Shown here: one piece after another, positions 5,459 through 7,444 of the stretch
Layout of the letters: the number at the start of each line of letters is the position of its first letter
Numbering within the stretch: the stretch's first letter is position 1
Origin: Planctomycetaceae bacterium
GTDB taxonomy: Bacteria; Planctomycetota; Planctomycetia; Pirellulales; Thermoguttaceae
Direction: 5' to 3'
Assembly: GCA_009776995.1 (NCBI GenBank)
Contig: WRMR01000242.1
Coordinates: forward strand, 1 to 7,444
Length of the DNA: 7,444 bases
Program-made: the position numbers and the translations under genes
The notes under the pieces: generated by a model
Databases searched by the model: none
The model's input: the letters and a program-made list of their open reading frames with translations, nothing else
What the model was told of the DNA's origin: nothing

Positions 5459-7273
5459 GTGAGTCATTTCAACACTCTTGCCCGGATTTCCCGGATCGCC
5501 TGCTTATTGGCATTGGCAGTCCATGCCTGCGTTCTTTACGCGGACGACGCCGCGATGGTGACTTCACAAAATGGTGAAACTGCCGAAAACGTCACGGTTG
5601 ACCGGCGTGACGATCTCGCGGCGGTGCAGGAGCAAATTCTGCGGTCGGCGGCCAAAACGTTGCCTTCGGTTGTCGGCTTGCGGGTGAATCGCATGGTCGT
5701 TGCCAGTGGCGTGGTGGTTTCGGCAGACGGATTGGTTCTCACCGCCGGACACGTCACAACGCAGGCCGGGCTGGATGTCGAATTTTTCTTCCCCGACGGC
5801 AAGCTGGCACGCGGCAAAACCCTGGGAGCCTGCAAATGGGCCGACGCCGCCATGGCGAAAATCACCGATCCCGGCCCGTGGCCCTTTTCACCGATGGCCG
5901 AACGGGACACTTTCGCCGTTGACGATTGGGTGTTTGCCTTCGGACATTCGCTTGGGTTGATTGTCAACCGTCCGCCCCCGTTGCGAATCGGCCGCATCAT
6001 CCTGGTGCAACCGGACACGATTCAAACGGATTGCAGTATCGTCGTCGGCGATTCCGGCGGGCCGTTGTTCAACCTCGCCGGTGAGGTAATCGGCGTCAAC
6101 AGTCGCATTTCCGGTATGGACGACCGCCCCGACCGGACATTTCACGTTTCCATCAACGCGTTTTGGAATCACTATGACCGCCTCTTGGACGGGGAAGTTT
6201 GGGAAACCGATGCAACCGGACGATACTATGAGTCGCTGAACACCCAACTTCAGGAATCAGTCAGGGACATTTTACCGATGACCGTCCGCATTGGTTCCGA
6301 GTCAACGCAAAACCGTCCCGCGAGGGGGAATAACCAGCGGCAACGCCGTCAACCGCCGGGTCAGCCTCAAACGGTTTTCACGAATCATGCGCTCGGGTTG
6401 ATCGTTTCCGGGGACGGCTTCATTGCAACAAAGGCCGGCGAGGTGATGAACCGCCAAAATCTCGTGTGCGTGCTGACCACAAACGGCCGTGAAGAGCGTT
6501 ACCCGGCCACCATGGTTGCGGTTGATCACGGATACGACATGGCCTTGCTGAAAATCGACAAAACCGGGCTTCCCGCCTTTGATGGGAACTCCGACAAACA
6601 AGCGTCAGAGGTTTCGGCAAACGTGTTGCCAATCGGAACATTTGTGGTGACGCCGGTGCCGAACGGCCAGGTTCCCGTCGTATTTGGCACCGTCAGCGTC
6701 AGCGAACGCTCCATCCCGGCGGAAAACCCCATGATCGGCACATCAATTGACAGCAGCAGCTCCGGGCAGGGTGCCAGGGTCATCCAAACTTTGCCGCGTT
6801 CCCCTGCCGCAGCCGTCGGCTTGCGTCAGAATGACCGTATCACGAAGGTCAACGACACGAACATCGACAATTGCGCCGATTTGACGCAGTTTCTTTCCAA
6901 GACCAAAGCCGGGGACGAGTTGAAACTGACCGTGCGTCGCGGCAACCAGATGCTGACGATGACGCTCAGAGCGGCGGAAGCCCAGGATTCGGCCGACCGC
7001 CGCAATACCATGAACCTGGGCGGTGCGTTCGGCGTCAGCCGTGTCCGCGACGGGTTTCCCACCGTCCTGCAACACGACACGGCATTGCAACCGGCGGATT
7101 GCGGCGGCCCGCTCGTGTCACTGGACGGACGGTTGCTCGGCATCAACATCGCCCGTGCCGGACGGACGGAAACTTACGCCATCCCGGTAGCCAAGTTCCG
7201 CCAAATCGTCGAAACCCTGCAAGAACGCGCGAAACAACCCCCGGCGACAGAGACACCACTCAACCAGGAATGA
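5459..7273 (+). CDS. Secreted HtrA-like S1C protease with PDZ and a degenerate second domain
   Basis: This 604-residue protein starts at a GTG and has a signal peptide (hydrophobic segment about 13-27, cleavage likely after Ala28). Cys24 makes a weak lipobox possible. The first trypsin-like domain (about 60-260) has a full triad: His98 in TAGHV, Asp129 in WADAAMAKI and Ser199 in GDSGGPL. A second trypsin-like domain begins near 310. There TKAGEV replaces TAGHV, with Glu328 at the His position, while Asp360 (YDMALLKI) is kept. After the strand FGTVSVSER the fold is interrupted by a PDZ domain (about 425-505; SPAAAVGL and NDRITKVND). It then resumes with GFPTVLQHD and ADCGGPL, where Cys548 replaces the catalytic Ser. 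The first domain should be an active periplasmic protease. The second is probably a pseudoprotease, perhaps for substrate binding or assembly. If the upstream ATG at 5408 were used, the N-terminus would be 17 residues longer. Confidence 0.92.
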   Translation: MSHFNTLARISRIACLLALAVHACVLYADDAAMVTSQNGETAENVTVDRRDDLAAVQEQILRSAAKTLPSVVGLRVNRMVVASGVVVSADGLVLTAGHVTTQAGLDVEFFFPDGKLARGKTLGACKWADAAMAKITDPGPWPFSPMAERDTFAVDDWVFAFGHSLGLIVNRPPPLRIGRIILVQPDTIQTDCSIVVGDSGGPLFNLAGEVIGVNSRISGMDDRPDRTFHVSINAFWNHYDRLLDGEVWETDATGRYYESLNTQLQESVRDILPMTVRIGSESTQNRPARGNNQRQRRQPPGQPQTVFTNHALGLIVSGDGFIATKAGEVMNRQNLVCVLTTNGREERYPATMVAVDHGYDMALLKIDKTGLPAFDGNSDKQASEVSANVLPIGTFVVTPVPNGQVPVVFGTVSVSERSIPAENPMIGTSIDSSSSGQGARVIQTLPRSPAAAVGLRQNDRITKVNDTNIDNCADLTQFLSKTKAGDELKLTVRRGNQMLTMTLRAAEAQDSADRRNTMNLGGAFGVSRVRDGFPTVLQHDTALQPADCGGPLVSLDGRLLGINIARAGRTETYAIPVAKFRQIVETLQERAKQPPATETPLNQE

Positions 7274-7444
7274 ATAAAGCTTTTCGCCAGTCAATGATCA
7301 GCCAAAGCAGGGTGGTCACGCCGTGATTGCCGTTTCTTTTTCACAACGAAGAAGTGCAGAGTGGCTAGTGCCTTGTCCAGGCTAAAACTGTAAGTTGACT
7401 AAAAATATAATCATTCGTTATCGAAGTGGAATTTCGGGTACACG
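7274..7444. other. 3' intergenic region, no clear gene
   Basis: No convincing gene is seen. An imperfect hairpin (GGTCAC, loop GCC, GTGATT, two G-U pairs, 7314-7328) is followed after five bases by a T-rich stretch (TTTCTTTTT, 7333-7341). It is at best a weak terminator for the upstream genes. One GCAGAGT heptamer lies at 7356-7362. A small stem, GCCT and AGGC, lies at 7370-7382. TATAAT at 7406-7411 could be a -10 element for a gene beyond the right edge, but it has no good -35 at normal spacing. The drop to AT-rich sequence after 7383 hints at a boundary of some kind. Confidence 0.45.

Noticed and set aside
7270..7326. 18-codon frame overlapping the protease stop in ATGA
   Set aside because: The overlap resembles translational coupling, but the peptide is very short, has no recognisable feature, and is likely chance.

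Overview
The window reads as a chromosomal fragment of a planctomycete or close relative in the PVC group. This rests on gene content. The large middle gene is a LamG-bearing, dihaem protein related to hydrazine synthase alpha (HzsA), a type common in heterotrophic planctomycetes. The last gene is a two-domain HtrA-like protease whose second domain carries an A-D-C-G-G-P motif, which I associate from memory with planctomycete proteins. The intergenic repeat containing GAGCCGCGAGAG also resembles repeats I recall from planctomycete genomes. No RNA gene, complete mobile element or CRISPR array is visible.

Layout. Bases 1-218 hold the right end of a tandem array of 21-bp monomers arranged in 63-bp trimers. 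The array continues off the left edge. Bases 219-518 are intergenic, with a decayed repeat copy, two 30-bp direct repeats, a short heptamer tract and a strong extended -10 promoter (477-485). Three genes then follow on the + strand: an AAA+ ATPase of the CbbX/SpoVK type with a C-terminal zinc ribbon (519-2330); a secreted 1011-residue LamG/HzsA-like dihaem protein (2365-5400); and a secreted S1C protease with an intact first domain and a degenerate second domain split by a PDZ domain (5459-7273). The last 171 bases hold no convincing gene and may run into a new promoter or a mobile-element edge.

The intergenic gaps are 34 and 58 bases. The second and third genes have good Shine-Dalgarno sequences that set their starts, and no terminator is visible between the genes, so one transcript from the 477-485 promoter is plausible. 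A functional link is inference: a cytosolic AAA+ remodeller beside two exported proteins, a haem protein and a quality-control-type protease. Nothing in the sequence proves they act together.

The items most worth following up are the helically phased repeat array with its recurring palindrome, the HzsA-like protein outside any visible anammox context, and the protease's pseudo-catalytic domain with Glu and Cys in place of His and Ser.
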